Source: Gammaproteobacteria bacterium UBA3532 (GTDB taxonomy: Bacteria > Pseudomonadota > Gammaproteobacteria > Enterobacterales > UBA3532). From it: DNA of 25,414 nucleotides. Below, one piece after another: positions 1 to 9,702 of this stretch (position 1 is its first letter; each line of letters opens with the position of its first letter). The notes under the pieces were generated by a model that worked only from the letters and a program-made list of their open reading frames with translations, was not told the origin of the DNA and did not search any database. Location of the stretch: the NCBI GenBank assembly GCA_002376965.1, contig DFOV01000318.1, positions 1-25,414 of the forward strand, in the 5' to 3' direction. The position numbers were made by a program, and so were the translations under genes.

Positions 1-2016
1 GATACGACGTCTGGAACAGGAATATTTGCCGATGGCACCGGCTCGGCAGGCATGCTCGCGATAATCGGCTCAACCACTATCGATTCAACCAGCGGATCAC
101 TGTTTGAATTAAGAAATGTCATAGTGGGCGCCGATGGTATTGACTTAGGCGATACCATAGCGAGCACAGCAAGTGGGCTAAGTACGGCTTTTACCGATGG
201 ATTGACGGGCTCAGGCGCGCTCAACATTAGTAACTTCACATCGAATGGAACGACCAATTTCAATGACGCCTTCCGCATCACTAACAACAATGTACCTATC
301 ACGCTGAACACGCTGACTATTAACAGCAGTAGTGGCAACGGCCTTGTGCTCGACAATACTGCCAATACCATTCAGATCAGTAGCGGCACGCTGGCCAATA
401 TTGTCAATAACGCCGTAACCATTTCAGGTGGCAATCAAAACATCAGCCTGGGAACATCTATTACCAATAGCGCAGGCAGACTGATTGATATCAATGGACG
501 AACCGGAGGAACGGTGACCCTCAGCGGCATATTGCAAGACAATGGCGGTCAGGGAATATCGCTCACCAATAACAATGGCCAGATAGATTTTTCTGGCAGT
601 GTAACGCTCAACGACACCTCTGCGGAAGCTGTCACTTCAAATACCACTAATGGAGGGTTTCAGCTCCACTTCAACCAACTAAGTATTGATAACAGCACTA
701 GTAATAGCAACGGCGTTCGATTTACTGGTGCTGGCCAGCTGGATATCAGTAACGGCAGTATTAACAGCGGCAGTGGAATAGCCTTCGATGCCAGCGATGT
801 CGACTTAAATGTGAGCCTAAGCCGAATAGACTCCAACGGAGCTTCGTTTACTCCACTTTCATTAACCAATGCTTCAGGCAATTTTGTCGTCACTGGCGAT
901 GGCAATGGCTCTGGCGGCACGTTATCGAACAGTGGAAATCAAGCCATATCTTTGAACAATGTCGGTACGGTATCCTTGCGTCAGATGACGTTGTCTGGCA
1001 GCACCCATGCCGCAATAGAGGGCCAGGACGTCGATAACTTTTCAATGGACGATATGAACATCACCAACAGCGGCTCCGCGACAGGCGATCAGAGTGTTCA
1101 CATTAGCAGTTTGGCTCGCCCCGTCAACTTTAGCTCTAATAACTCAAATTTCTTATCAAATAATAATGGAGCACACCTCTACTTCAACAACCAGGCAACG
1201 GGTAGTTCGACCTACAATATCACAGGCGGCTCCATCAATGATGCAATGAACTATGGTATACACCTATTAACAGGTAGCGACGCTATCGCAACCTTGAATA
1301 TAACCAACACCAGCTTTCAAACCAACCAGCTAGCCCACGTGTTCGCCGATTCTCAAGGCAGTAGCCAGCTGACGTTAAATGCCGATAATGTATCCTTCAG
1401 CTCAACTGCCGACCATGGCTTCGACCTCTTTGCCCGAGGCGACTCACAGCTAAACTACACCATTCAAAACAGTCCTAACCTGCTCAATACCGGCGCAGGT
1501 GTGGCTGTGAATTTGCGCACCAGTGATACTTCAACCAATCTGGCGCGACTGCAAGGAACAATTACCAACAATAGTTGGCAAGATTGGGACTATGGTGTGA
1601 TGTTTGATTATGACGGCAATGCCAACGCTCGTGTAAATATTGATGGCAATCAAGGCTCCAATCTTAATGGCAGCAACGTCATTGTTGCTCCTCCGGTACC
1701 CGCAATATCTCCAAATAACAATATAAGCATCATTGTGCAAAATAATACTTTTACTCCTAACAGTAGCCTCTTTTTGATCGACATAAACGCCAGTAATAAT
1801 GCTCAGATTTGTACTCAAATCCAGTCGAATACCTTCTCGTTGGTTGATGGGAATGGAATTCAATTGGAGAACTCTGGCAACGGCTCGGTCCACAACGTAT
1901 TTGCATCATCCGCACCCAGTATCGGAGACTTCTTAATCAATAATAACACCGGTGTTACTGTGGGAGACTTAGACTTCCAAGGCACTCTCGTACAGCAAGC
2001 AACCAGTTGTCCCTAG
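1..2016 (+). CDS. Large beta-helix surface/adhesin-like protein, C-terminal part (5' end outside window)
   Basis: The frame is open from the first base, so this is the last 671 residues of a longer protein; the first ATG at 52 is not a convincing start. The sequence is rich in Asn, Ser, Thr and Gly. It shows short alternating hydrophobic strands separated by turns such as SGNG, NNNG and NSGN, typical of right-handed parallel beta-helix passengers and adhesins. There is no C-terminal autotransporter barrel, no LPXTG signal and no terminal aromatic residue. Export must therefore depend on the missing N-terminus or on a separate secretion system. Two cysteines lie near the end (codons 604 and 670), and the second is the penultimate residue; a disulfide is possible. 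The family call is by composition and repeat pattern only. The exact role (adhesion, polysaccharide binding) is unknown. Confidence 0.7.
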   Translation, partial: DTTSGTGIFADGTGSAGMLAIIGSTTIDSTSGSLFELRNVIVGADGIDLGDTIASTASGLSTAFTDGLTGSGALNISNFTSNGTTNFNDAFRITNNNVPITLNTLTINSSSGNGLVLDNTANTIQISSGTLANIVNNAVTISGGNQNISLGTSITNSAGRLIDINGRTGGTVTLSGILQDNGGQGISLTNNNGQIDFSGSVTLNDTSAEAVTSNTTNGGFQLHFNQLSIDNSTSNSNGVRFTGAGQLDISNGSINSGSGIAFDASDVDLNVSLSRIDSNGASFTPLSLTNASGNFVVTGDGNGSGGTLSNSGNQAISLNNVGTVSLRQMTLSGSTHAAIEGQDVDNFSMDDMNITNSGSATGDQSVHISSLARPVNFSSNNSNFLSNNNGAHLYFNNQATGSSTYNITGGSINDAMNYGIHLLTGSDAIATLNITNTSFQTNQLAHVFADSQGSSQLTLNADNVSFSSTADHGFDLFARGDSQLNYTIQNSPNLLNTGAGVAVNLRTSDTSTNLARLQGTITNNSWQDWDYGVMFDYDGNANARVNIDGNQGSNLNGSNVIVAPPVPAISPNNNISIIVQNNTFTPNSSLFLIDINASNNAQICTQIQSNTFSLVDGNGIQLENSGNGSVHNVFASSAPSIGDFLINNNTGVTVGDLDFQGTLVQQATSCP

Positions 2017-2031
2017 GGTAACCTCAACCTC

Positions 2032-2059
2032 GGGAGTGGGGCTAATAAGCGCCATTCCC
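2032..2059 (+). terminator. GC-rich hairpin after the beta-helix gene (possible terminator)
   Basis: GGGAGTGG at 2032-2039 pairs with CCATTCCC at 2052-2059 with one G-U wobble, and GC/GC at 2041-2042 and 2049-2050 can extend the stem. It begins 15 bases after the stop codon. No T-tract follows, so intrinsic termination is uncertain. Confidence 0.35.
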
Positions 2060-2435
2060 GCTCCAATAAATGCGAGATAGCTATTCCATTCTAATCGAAC
2101 GCAAATCCATCAAACTCTCCAGAGAATCCGGCATAAATTTTTTTGATAATCGATTCACAAATCATGGCATCTTTTTCGCCGTTGGTGTATTATTGCGCAC
2201 CGTTGGTGCTTGGCGATTTCTTGTGCGACATCTTGGTGCAACCGTTGATATATAACGGTTTGCAGAAGTTCTGATCGCAACCCTTAAAAGCAACGTAACA
2301 ATACGTTTTTCATGGAAACAGTGACAACCTGTCGGTTGATTGCTTGCATATGCATGTGCGTTTCGCCAAGAGATTGACGTAGGGACTCCTGCGCGGCAGG
2401 AGCGGTTTAAACTATCTGGGTAATTGTATAGCGCT
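2060..2435 (+). promoter_or_regulatory. Non-coding leader/promoter region of the nqr operon with several hairpins
   Basis: No convincing gene lies in these 376 bases. The stretch holds several perfect inverted repeats: GCACC/GGTGC (2197-2209), AACCGTT/AACGGTT with a 7-base AT-rich spacer (2240-2260), CAACC/GGTTG (2325-2338), the palindrome TGCATATGCA (2345-2354) and CTCCTGC/GCAGGAG (2386-2402). A TTGACG at 2374-2379 resembles a -35 box but has no well-placed -10, so I do not name a promoter. The nqr promoter must lie here because the upstream gene ends at 2016. The density of hairpins suggests a structured 5' leader or operator sites. Confidence 0.5.
2386..2402 (+). promoter_or_regulatory. 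Perfect hairpin in the nqrA 5' leader
   Basis: CTCCTGC (2386-2392), loop GCG, GCAGGAG (2396-2402): a 7-bp perfect stem ending 33 bases before the nqrA ATG. It has no T-tract, so it is not a simple terminator. It could stabilise the leader mRNA or control ribosome access, because the region before nqrA has no strong Shine-Dalgarno sequence. Confidence 0.4.
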
Positions 2436-3782
2436 ATGATCAAGATAAAGAAAGGTCTGGATCTTCCTATCAGTGGCAATCCCGAGCAAACCATCTACGA
2501 TGGTCCACCTGTTTCGACAGTTGCTATTTTGGGCGAAGATTATGTCGGAATGAAGCCTACTATGAAGGTTCAAGTAGGTGATGTGGTGAAACGCGGTCAG
2601 CCACTGTTTGAAGACAAAAAAACACCGGGGGTATTATTCACATCGCCTGCCGCCGGAAAAGTCAAAGATATTCATCGCGGAGCCAAACGGGCTCTGATCT
2701 CCGTTGTTATTGAAGTTGAGGGCGATGATGCCGTTCAATTCAAAGCCTATCAAGACAGCGAAATACGCGACCTTTCTTCTCAAGAGATCCGCGACAACCT
2801 GGTTCAATCTGGCCTTTGGACAGCACTACGCACCCGTCCTTTCAGCAGAATCCCTTCTCCGCAAGCGGACGCTCCTAAAGCCATTTTCGTTACAGCAATC
2901 GACACCAATCCATTGGCCGCTGATCCTAACGTGATCATCAATCACTCGGCCAAAGCCTTTAATTTCGGATTGTCGATTATCGCCAAATTAACAGAAGGCA
3001 AAACCTTCTTATGTACTAGCGAAAACGCCAAGATTGCCCCACCCAATATAGATAATCTTGTCACCGAAAGTTTCTCTGGTCCTCACCCTGCCGGACTGCC
3101 CGGCACCCATATCCACTATTTATCGCCCGTGGGTAAAGAAGACTCTGTCTGGTATCTCGGCTATCAAGATGTGATCGCTGTTGGCAACTTATTCTTGAAA
3201 GGTCAACTCGATCCAACGCGCGTCATTAGTATTGCAGGCCCTATCGCTAAGAAACCCCGCTTGGTAAAAACTGTTCTTGGTGCTAATACCGACGAATTGA
3301 CCAAGGGTGAGTTTGAACATGGCGATCAACGTGTTGTGTCTGGCTCTGTATTGTTTGGGCATGCAGCCGAAGGCCCTCGTGCTTACCTTGGCCGCTATCA
3401 TCGCCAAATCAGCTTGTTGCATGAAGGACGCGAAAAAGAGTTCTTTGGTTGGGCCAAGCCGGGTAAAGATAAATTCTCTGTCACACGTGCCTATACCAGT
3501 CACTTGCGTGGCAATGCCAAGTTTGACATGACAACGTCCACCGGTGGTAGCTCCCGCGCTATGGTTCCCATTGGTGTTTATGAGCGAGTCATGCCGCTAG
3601 ACCTGATCCCTACACCGCTGCTTCGCTCACTGATAGTCGAAGATACGGATACGGCACAAACTCTCGGTTGCCTGGAGCTTGACGAAGAAGATCTGGCACT
3701 GTGCACCTTTGTGTGTCCGGGTAAATACGATTACGGCCCGATCTTGCGTAACAACCTGACCAAGATCGAGAAGGAGGGCTAA
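2436..3782 (+). CDS. nqrA: Na+-translocating NADH:quinone reductase subunit A
   Basis: This is a 448-residue cytoplasmic-side subunit of the Na+-NQR complex, which oxidises NADH, reduces ubiquinone and pumps Na+. NqrA is associated with quinone binding. The start is set at the ATG giving [14 protein letters not shown], the hallmark N-terminus of the family; an in-frame ATG 12 bases upstream is possible but would add residues atypical of NqrA. The length matches the usual 445-450 residues. No strong Shine-Dalgarno precedes it, unlike the rest of the operon. Its stop overlaps the nqrB start (TAATG), and the Shine-Dalgarno for nqrB (AAGGAGG) lies inside the nqrA end, implying coupled translation. 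Confidence 0.97.
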   Translation: MIKIKKGLDLPISGNPEQTIYDGPPVSTVAILGEDYVGMKPTMKVQVGDVVKRGQPLFEDKKTPGVLFTSPAAGKVKDIHRGAKRALISVVIEVEGDDAVQFKAYQDSEIRDLSSQEIRDNLVQSGLWTALRTRPFSRIPSPQADAPKAIFVTAIDTNPLAADPNVIINHSAKAFNFGLSIIAKLTEGKTFLCTSENAKIAPPNIDNLVTESFSGPHPAGLPGTHIHYLSPVGKEDSVWYLGYQDVIAVGNLFLKGQLDPTRVISIAGPIAKKPRLVKTVLGANTDELTKGEFEHGDQRVVSGSVLFGHAAEGPRAYLGRYHRQISLLHEGREKEFFGWAKPGKDKFSVTRAYTSHLRGNAKFDMTTSTGGSSRAMVPIGVYERVMPLDLIPTPLLRSLIVEDTDTAQTLGCLELDEEDLALCTFVCPGKYDYGPILRNNLTKIEKEG

Positions 3783-4993
3783 TGAAACGCTTACGCAACT
3801 ATTTAGAACATATCGAGCCGCATTTCCATAAGGGCGGTAAGTACGAGAAGTACTACGCCCTGTATGAAGCAGCGGCAACAATCTTTTTCACGCCAGGATT
3901 CGTCACCAATCGTCGCACTCACGTGCGCGACAATATCGACCTGAAGCGTATTATGATCTTTGTATGGATGGCGACTTTCCCCGCCATGTTTGCCGGGTGG
4001 TACAACATCGGTAATCAAGCCAATATGGCCATCGCTTCAGGCGTTGCTGCCTCTGACAGCTGGCAGATGGGCCTTATGCAGGCACTCGGCTGGGGCCTTA
4101 ATGGCGATAGTATTTTGAGCAATATGTTCCACGGCTCGCTCTATTTTCTGCCTGTCTACCTCGTCACCTTTGTGGTAGGTGGCTTTTGGGAGGTAATTTT
4201 TGCCTCCGTGCGTAAACATGAAGTGAATGAAGGCTTCTTTGTTACTTCGATTCTGTTTGCTTTAATTCTTCCTCCTACCATTCCGTTATGGCAGGTAGCG
4301 CTGGGCATCAGCTTTGGTGTAGTTATCGCAAAAGAGGTGTTTGGTGGCACAGGGCGCAACTTCGTTAACCCGGCTCTGGCTGGTCGTGCGTTCTTATTCT
4401 TTGCCTACCCTGCAGACATGTCCGGTGATGCGGTTTGGACTGCGTTAGACGGGTTCAGTGGTGCTACTCCATTGTCTGTTGCATTCGCCAGTGGATATGA
4501 AACTATTGCTGCAAACGGCGTTAGCTGGATGGATAGCTTCCTGGGTAATCTACAGGGTTCTATGGGTGAAACCTCTACCCTGGCGATATTGCTAGGTGGT
4601 GCATTCCTGGTTTATACCCGCATCGCCTCCTGGCGCATTATTCTGGGCGTTTTCCTGGGTATGGTCGCCACTGCAACGCTGTTTAATATGATTGGTAGTG
4701 ATACTAACCCAATGTTTCAAATGCCGTGGTATTGGCACTTAACCTTGGGTGGCTTTGCCTTTGGTATGATTTTCATGGCGACCGACCCTGTCTCGGCAGC
4801 AATGACTGATAAGGGGCGTCTATGGTTTGGTGTGCTAATCGGTGCCATGGTGGTTATGATTCGCGTTGCCAACCCGGCATTCCCAGAAGGTATGATGCTT
4901 GCCATCTTGTTTGCTAACTTGTTTGCACCGCTCATCGACCATGCGGTTGTGCAAGCGAATATCAAGCGGAGGTTACGCCGATATGGCCAGTAA
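3782..4993 (+). CDS. nqrB: Na+-translocating NADH:quinone reductase subunit B
   Basis: This is a 403-residue integral membrane subunit with about ten hydrophobic segments, NqrB/RnfD family. It carries a covalent FMN on a threonine; the flavinylation motif DGFSGAT is intact at residues 223-229, so Thr229 is the predicted attachment site, to be loaded by the ApbE encoded downstream. Riboflavin binding and a major part of the Na+ path are also attributed to this subunit in Vibrio. The start follows AAGGAGG with good spacing and overlaps the nqrA stop by one base. Its 3' end overlaps nqrC by 11 bases. Confidence 0.98.
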   Translation: MKRLRNYLEHIEPHFHKGGKYEKYYALYEAAATIFFTPGFVTNRRTHVRDNIDLKRIMIFVWMATFPAMFAGWYNIGNQANMAIASGVAASDSWQMGLMQALGWGLNGDSILSNMFHGSLYFLPVYLVTFVVGGFWEVIFASVRKHEVNEGFFVTSILFALILPPTIPLWQVALGISFGVVIAKEVFGGTGRNFVNPALAGRAFLFFAYPADMSGDAVWTALDGFSGATPLSVAFASGYETIAANGVSWMDSFLGNLQGSMGETSTLAILLGGAFLVYTRIASWRIILGVFLGMVATATLFNMIGSDTNPMFQMPWYWHLTLGGFAFGMIFMATDPVSAAMTDKGRLWFGVLIGAMVVMIRVANPAFPEGMMLAILFANLFAPLIDHAVVQANIKRRLRRYGQ

Positions 4994-5762
4994 TAAAGAT
5001 TCCGTTAAACACACACTGATTGTTGCTATAACGCTTTGTCTGGTTTGTTCTATTTTGGTTTCGGCGGCAGCCGTTATGTTGCGCCCAATTCAAGAAACCA
5101 ACAAGTCGTTGGATAAAAAGCGCAATATTCTGATCACAGCTGGGCTTTATGAAGAAGGCACCTCTGTTGAAGAAGCTTACAAATCCATCGATGTCAAAAT
5201 GATTGATGTTGCCACGGGTAGCTATATCAGTGACGCCGATGTTACCAGCTTTGATCAGCGCAAAGCAGCCTCCGATCCGAAAACAAGCCGTGTCCTATCG
5301 TCCGCAGAAGACTTGGCATCCATCAAGCGACTGGAAAACCGTTCATTGGTATACCTAGTGAAAGATGCGAAAGGTGAGGTAGAAAAAATCATTCTTCCTA
5401 TACGAGGCTACGGCCTTTGGTCGACCATGCGTGGCTTCATTGCTCTAGCATCCGATGCGGAAACCATCGAAGGGTTTAACCTGTATGACCATGCCGAAAC
5501 ACCGGGACTTGGCGGCGAAGTCGCGAATCCTGAATGGCGTAAAACCTGGGAAGGCAAAAAAGTCATCAATGATAGTGGCGAGCCAGCCATTCAGCTGGTC
5601 AAAGGTGGCGTCAATGCCTCCAGCCCACAAGCCAAATACCAAGTGGACTCGCTTTCTGGTGCAACCCTTACCAGCAAGGGCGTTGAAAACCTTATGCACT
5701 TCTGGATGGGAGACAACGGTTTTGGTCCGTTCTTGGCGAAATTTAAGAAAGGAGCGGCATAA
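4983..5762 (+). CDS. nqrC: Na+-translocating NADH:quinone reductase subunit C
   Basis: This is a 259-residue subunit with one N-terminal membrane anchor (about residues 8-32) and a periplasmic FMN-binding domain. The covalent FMN site is the threonine in DSLSGAT at residues 222-228, the second ApbE target in this locus. The start chosen gives [10 protein letters not shown]. It is preceded by GGAGG (4968-4972) ten bases upstream and lies inside the end of nqrB, the usual arrangement. A longer reading from 4899 would add 28 residues lacking family character and is rejected. Confidence 0.97.
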   Translation: MASNKDSVKHTLIVAITLCLVCSILVSAAAVMLRPIQETNKSLDKKRNILITAGLYEEGTSVEEAYKSIDVKMIDVATGSYISDADVTSFDQRKAASDPKTSRVLSSAEDLASIKRLENRSLVYLVKDAKGEVEKIILPIRGYGLWSTMRGFIALASDAETIEGFNLYDHAETPGLGGEVANPEWRKTWEGKKVINDSGEPAIQLVKGGVNASSPQAKYQVDSLSGATLTSKGVENLMHFWMGDNGFGPFLAKFKKGAA

Positions 5763-6382
5763 TGGCTGATATGAAAGAGATCAAACAAGTCCTCTTTGGG
5801 CCAATCTCCAACAATAATCCGATTGCACTGCAAGTATTAGGGGTTTGTTCAGCCCTAGCGGTGACCAGCAAGATGGAAGTTGCCTTGGTCATGAGCTTGG
5901 CACTTACCTTGGTGACCGCTTGCTCAAGCGCCTGTATCAGTCTGATACGTACCCAAATCCCCGGCAGCATTCGAATCATTGTGCAAATGACGATCATTGC
6001 CTCACTGGTTATTGTTGTCGACCAATTGCTTAAAGCCTATGCCTTTGAAACATCGAAACAATTATCGGTTTTTGTAGGCCTGATCATTACTAACTGTATT
6101 GTACTCGGCCGCGCCGAAGCCTATGCCATGAAAAATGGCCCTGGTATGAGCTTTTTAGATGGTATTGGGAATGGCCTCGGATACAGCGCAATTTTGATTA
6201 TTGTTGCTTTTTTCCGCGAACTATTTGGTTCCGGCAGCCTGCTTGGTTTCGAGATTTTGTCTCCTGAGTGGTATCAAACCAATGGTTTGATGCTGTTGCC
6301 ACCGAGCGCCTTTTTCATTATTGGATTAATCATTTGGGCTTTACGTACTTGGAAGCCTAATCAAGTGGAGCCAAAAGAATGA
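5762..6382 (+). CDS. nqrD: Na+-translocating NADH:quinone reductase subunit D
   Basis: This is a 206-residue polytopic membrane protein, NqrD/RnfE family. Together with NqrE it forms the paired inverted membrane subunits that hold an iron centre in the membrane (known from NQR structures). The conserved [12 protein letters not shown] stretch near the middle carries the family's conserved membrane cysteine. The start overlaps the nqrC stop (TAATG) and follows AAAGGAG (5748-5754). The length is normal for the family. Confidence 0.97.
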   Translation: MADMKEIKQVLFGPISNNNPIALQVLGVCSALAVTSKMEVALVMSLALTLVTACSSACISLIRTQIPGSIRIIVQMTIIASLVIVVDQLLKAYAFETSKQLSVFVGLIITNCIVLGRAEAYAMKNGPGMSFLDGIGNGLGYSAILIIVAFFRELFGSGSLLGFEILSPEWYQTNGLMLLPPSAFFIIGLIIWALRTWKPNQVEPKE

Positions 6383-6990
6383 TTGAAGCCTATTTAAGTT
6401 TATTCGTTCGCTCAGTCTTCATTGAGAATATGGCCCTGAGCTTCTTCCTGGGCATGTGTACCTTTTTGGCCGTATCCAAAAAAGTACAGACAGCCATCGG
6501 CTTGGGTGTTGCTGTTGTTGTGGTTCAAGCCATCACTGTCCCAGTGAATAACCTGCTGTTTCAATTGCTATTGAAAGATGGAGCTTTAGCCTGGGCAGGA
6601 TTGCCGAATACGGATCTGAGTTTCTTGGGCCTAATTTCATACATTGGCGTTATCGCTGCCTTGGTTCAAATTCTTGAAATGACACTGGATAAGTATTTCC
6701 CTAGCCTCTATAACGCGCTGGGCGTTTACCTGCCGCTAATCACCGTAAACTGCGCCATCTTGGGTGGCACGTTGTTTATGGTCGAGCGTGACTACAACTT
6801 CGGTGAGAGTGTGGTCTACGGTATTGGTAGTGGCTTTGGCTGGGCCCTGGCTATTACAGCGCTTGCCGGAATACGTGAAAAAATGAAGTATAGCGACGTT
6901 CCTGATGGACTACGCGGTTTAGGGATCACGTTCCTGACCGTTGGCCTGATGGCACTTGGCTTTATGTCATTTTCTGGTGTCCAACTTTAA
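6379..6990 (+). CDS. nqrE: Na+-translocating NADH:quinone reductase subunit E
   Basis: This is a 203-residue polytopic membrane protein, NqrE/RnfA family. The N-terminus ([20 protein letters not shown]) and the internal VNCAILGG motif are characteristic. The cysteine in the latter is a predicted ligand of the membrane iron centre shared with NqrD. The start overlaps the nqrD stop by four bases (ATGA), and GGAG at 6367-6370 serves as Shine-Dalgarno. The length agrees with the family (about 198-203). Confidence 0.97.
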   Translation: MIEAYLSLFVRSVFIENMALSFFLGMCTFLAVSKKVQTAIGLGVAVVVVQAITVPVNNLLFQLLLKDGALAWAGLPNTDLSFLGLISYIGVIAALVQILEMTLDKYFPSLYNALGVYLPLITVNCAILGGTLFMVERDYNFGESVVYGIGSGFGWALAITALAGIREKMKYSDVPDGLRGLGITFLTVGLMALGFMSFSGVQL

Positions 6991-7008
6991 TTTGTTAAGG
7001 GTGAAACA

Positions 7009-8235
7009 ATGTTAGAAATAATTTTGGGAGTCTCCATGTTTACCCTTATCGTTATCGCCTTGGTAACGATAATTCTGGCCGCCAAAGCCAAACTGGTAAG
7101 CACCGGCGACGTAAAAATATTAATCAACGGTGATGAGAGTAAAGCCATTACAGCCAAGCCCGGAACTAAATTGCTTGGTGCATTGGCTGAATCTGGCATT
7201 TTTGTATCATCGGCTTGCGGTGGCGGCGGTACCTGTGGCCAATGTCGTGTCAATGTTCGTGAAGGTGGCGGTACCCTGCTTCCAACTGAAGAAGGTCATG
7301 TCACCAAGCGCGAAGCGGCCGAAGGCTGTCGTTTGTCTTGCCAGGTATCCATCAAACAAGACATGGACATCGAAGTACCTGAAGAGATTTTCGGTGTTAA
7401 AAAGTGGGAATGTGAAGTTATCTCCAATGATAGCAAAGCCACTTTTATCAAAGAGCTTAAACTACGCATTCCTGATGGTGAGAGTGTTCCCTTCCGCGCC
7501 GGTGGTTATATTCAGATTGAAGCGCCAGCTCACCATGTAAAATATGCCGATTACGATATTCCAGAAGAGTACCGTGACGACTGGGAGCGCTTTGGACTGT
7601 TTAACTACGAATCTATCTGTGACGAGCCGGTTATTCGCGCTTACTCAATGGCGAACTATCCAGATGAAGAAGGCATTATCATGCTTAATGTGCGGATCGC
7701 ATCCCCTCCTCCGCGCAATCCGAATGTGCCGCCAGGAAAGATGTCATCTTACATCTATAGCTTGAAAGCTGGAGACAAAGTGACCATTTCTGGGCCGTTC
7801 GGTGAGTTTTTCGCTAAGGATACTGATGCTGAAATGGTATTTGTTGGTGGTGGTGCCGGTATGGCGCCGATGCGTTCACATATTTTCGACCAACTGCGCC
7901 GCTTAAGCTCCAAGCGAAAAATCACCTTCTGGTATGGTGCGCGAAGTAAGCGTGAAATGTTTTATGTTGAAGATTTCGATGAGCTGGCAGCAGAAAATGA
8001 AAACTTCACGTGGCATGTGGCACTGTCTGACCCGTTACCCGAAGACAACTGGGACGGCTACACCGGCTTTATTCACGAAGTGCTGTATGAAAACTACCTT
8101 AAGGATCACCCGGCACCAGAGGATTGCGAGTTCTACATGTGTGGGCCGCCCATGATGAACGCCGCTGTCATCAAGATGCTCGAAGATCTGGGTGTTGAGC
8201 GCGAAAACATCCTTCTGGATGACTTCGGTGGCTAG
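7009..8235 (+). CDS. nqrF: Na+-translocating NADH:quinone reductase subunit F (NADH-oxidising, 2Fe-2S/FAD)
   Basis: This is the 408-residue electron-input subunit, which takes hydride from NADH to FAD and passes electrons to a 2Fe-2S cluster. In order: an N-terminal membrane helix (about 3-25); a ferredoxin domain with cysteines at 70, 76, 79 and 111; a ferredoxin-reductase FAD domain with RAYSMA at 210-215; and an NADH domain with [12 protein letters not shown] around 280-291 and CGPPMM at 378-383. All key residues are present. It sits 18 bases after nqrE, with AAGGGTG as Shine-Dalgarno. A strong terminator follows. Confidence 0.98.
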   Translation: MLEIILGVSMFTLIVIALVTIILAAKAKLVSTGDVKILINGDESKAITAKPGTKLLGALAESGIFVSSACGGGGTCGQCRVNVREGGGTLLPTEEGHVTKREAAEGCRLSCQVSIKQDMDIEVPEEIFGVKKWECEVISNDSKATFIKELKLRIPDGESVPFRAGGYIQIEAPAHHVKYADYDIPEEYRDDWERFGLFNYESICDEPVIRAYSMANYPDEEGIIMLNVRIASPPPRNPNVPPGKMSSYIYSLKAGDKVTISGPFGEFFAKDTDAEMVFVGGGAGMAPMRSHIFDQLRRLSSKRKITFWYGARSKREMFYVEDFDELAAENENFTWHVALSDPLPEDNWDGYTGFIHEVLYENYLKDHPAPEDCEFYMCGPPMMNAAVIKMLEDLGVERENILLDDFGG

Positions 8236-8250
8236 CGAGCCAGCGTGACG

Positions 8251-8277
8251 AAAAAGGGGCTAGAAAGCCCCTTTTTT
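8251..8277 (+). terminator. Rho-independent terminator of the nqr operon
   Basis: AAAAAGGGGC (8251-8260), loop TAGAAA, then GCCCC running into six T (8267-8277). It is a perfect 10-bp stem with a T-tract, 15 bases after the nqrF stop. It separates nqrABCDEF from apbE and nqrM, which probably use their own promoter or read-through. Confidence 0.93.
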
Positions 8278-8306
8278 ATCTTTGCTTTATTTTGGTTGCT
8301 TTTGTT

Positions 8307-9326
8307 ATGAGAAAGATTGCCCGTTACTTCATTATCCTTAGTTTCTGGCTAAGCCTAACGGCTTGCCAAAAACACGACAGCGTTGAATACTACCATTTCA
8401 GCGGCACAACCATGGGCACAGAATACAACATTAAATTTGCTAGCGTGCCTGAAGTTACTGAGTTAAAACTAGTCAAAGATGAAATCGCCACCCTACTCAA
8501 TCATCTGAACCACATTTTCTCTACCTATGACGAAGCATCAGAACTGATGCTGTTGAATGCTCACCCGATCAACCAGCCCTACCCCATATCGCATGAGCTC
8601 TACACTGTTTTAGATACTTCTCTCGATATATCACAAGCGACCGGCGGCAAGTTCGATGTAACGGTGGGTCCATTGATAGAAAGCTGGGGCTTTGGAGCAT
8701 CCAAACACAATGCTGAGGTTCCGCCACAGGAAATAATAGAGCAGGGCTTGGCCCAAATCGGCTACCAAGGCATTGAGCTTAAGTCTAATTTTTATATCGT
8801 CAAATCCAAACCGGTAGTTATTGACCTATCAGCGATTGCCAAGGGCTATGCCGTTGATCAGGTCGCGAATTATCTGACAAACCTGGGTATTGAGCACTAC
8901 ATGGTCGAGATTGGTGGCGAAGTAGGTACCAAAGGATTAAACCCCAAAGGTGTTGGGTGGAGAATTGGCATAGAAAAACCCAACTCAGGTCTCCAGCGCG
9001 AAGCCCTCCAAGCCGTTGATTTAAGTAATCACGGTGCCGCGACATCGGGAGACTATAGAAACTATTACGAAGTCGATGGAAAACGATATAGCCACACCAT
9101 TGATCCCACAACAGGCTACCCCATAACCCACAACCTGGCATCTGTTACCGTTCTTCATAAGCAGGTAATGCTCGCAGATGCCTACGCTACCGCTTTTATG
9201 GTCATGGGGGCCGATGAAGCCTTGCGCTTCGCTGAGGCCAATAATCTAGCGATCTTTGTAGTTACCAATGAAAATGGCACCTTTACAACCAGGTATAGTT
9301 CAGCATTTAAACCATTTTTGTTGTAA
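8307..9326 (+). CDS. apbE: FAD:protein FMN transferase (ApbE lipoprotein)
   Basis: This 339-residue periplasmic lipoprotein transfers FMN from FAD onto threonines of target proteins, here most likely NqrB Thr229 and NqrC Thr228. From the ATG at 8307 the N-terminus is a lipoprotein signal peptide ending in LTAC with the lipidated Cys at residue 20. An upstream TTG at 8292 is a poorer choice. Family signatures are visible: the GTTMGT segment after the signal, VDLSAIAKGYAVD, HTIDPTTGYP at 263-272, and a D-A-Y-A-T metal-binding motif with Asp291 and Thr295. The position right after nqrF is common for this gene. Confidence 0.96.
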   Translation: MRKIARYFIILSFWLSLTACQKHDSVEYYHFSGTTMGTEYNIKFASVPEVTELKLVKDEIATLLNHLNHIFSTYDEASELMLLNAHPINQPYPISHELYTVLDTSLDISQATGGKFDVTVGPLIESWGFGASKHNAEVPPQEIIEQGLAQIGYQGIELKSNFYIVKSKPVVIDLSAIAKGYAVDQVANYLTNLGIEHYMVEIGGEVGTKGLNPKGVGWRIGIEKPNSGLQREALQAVDLSNHGAATSGDYRNYYEVDGKRYSHTIDPTTGYPITHNLASVTVLHKQVMLADAYATAFMVMGADEALRFAEANNLAIFVVTNENGTFTTRYSSAFKPFLL

Positions 9327-9391
9327 TGCATTTTTGTTAAACTAGGCCACATCAACTTGGGCCTGTTGCACCTGCACACTTTAGGATTATC

Positions 9392-9595
9392 ATGACAACG
9401 CTTATCATTACATTCATCACCTTTCTTCTTGTTGTATTAGCAATGTCTGTCGGCGTTATCGTCGCGCAGAAGCGGATAAAAGGAAGTTGTGGTGGGGTTG
9501 AAACCCTGGAAGGAATAGAAAAGGTCTGTGACTGCGATAAGCCCTGCGCAAAGAAACGCAAACAAATTGCACTGCAACAGGTTAGCTACGAGTAA
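9392..9595 (+). CDS. nqrM: Na+-NQR maturation protein NqrM
   Basis: This small 67-residue protein (DUF539/NqrM family) is required to assemble active Na+-NQR, thought to deliver iron for the NqrD/NqrE centre. One N-terminal membrane helix (about residues 3-25) is followed by a short cytoplasmic tail with four cysteines at 33, 46, 48 and 52 (GSCGG then CDCDKPC), the conserved pattern of the family. AGGA at 9383-9386 gives a well-placed Shine-Dalgarno. It lies 65 bases after apbE, completing an nqr-apbE-nqrM locus. Confidence 0.95.
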   Translation: MTTLIITFITFLLVVLAMSVGVIVAQKRIKGSCGGVETLEGIEKVCDCDKPCAKKRKQIALQQVSYE

Positions 9596-9647
9596 CGAAT
9601 AGCCCTGTAAAAGCTTAAAGTCGTGTAGAAAATCAATAGGCGCGAAG

Positions 9648-9663
9648 CAAAGCAACCGCTTTG
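9648..9663 (+). other. Hairpin between nqrM and plsB
   Basis: CAAAGC (9648-9653), loop AACC, GCTTTG (9658-9663), a perfect 6-bp stem. Only a short, broken T-run follows. It could be a weak terminator for apbE-nqrM or part of the plsB leader. Confidence 0.3.
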
Positions 9664-9702
9664 TTAGGCTCCCTCTGGATACTCAACAAAAGGAGAACAG
9701 TG

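Noticed and set aside
2070..2255. 61-codon open frame between the beta-helix gene and nqrA, and an overlapping minus-strand frame reaching into nqrA
   Set aside because: No Shine-Dalgarno and no recognisable domain. They cover the hairpin-rich leader, and the minus frame overlaps the certain nqrA start.
2436..8235. Rnf complex instead of Na+-NQR
   Set aside because: The gene order A-F, the NqrA N-terminus, the NqrF ferredoxin/FAD/NADH architecture and the presence of nqrM are specific for Na+-NQR; no polyferredoxin RnfB or RnfC is present.
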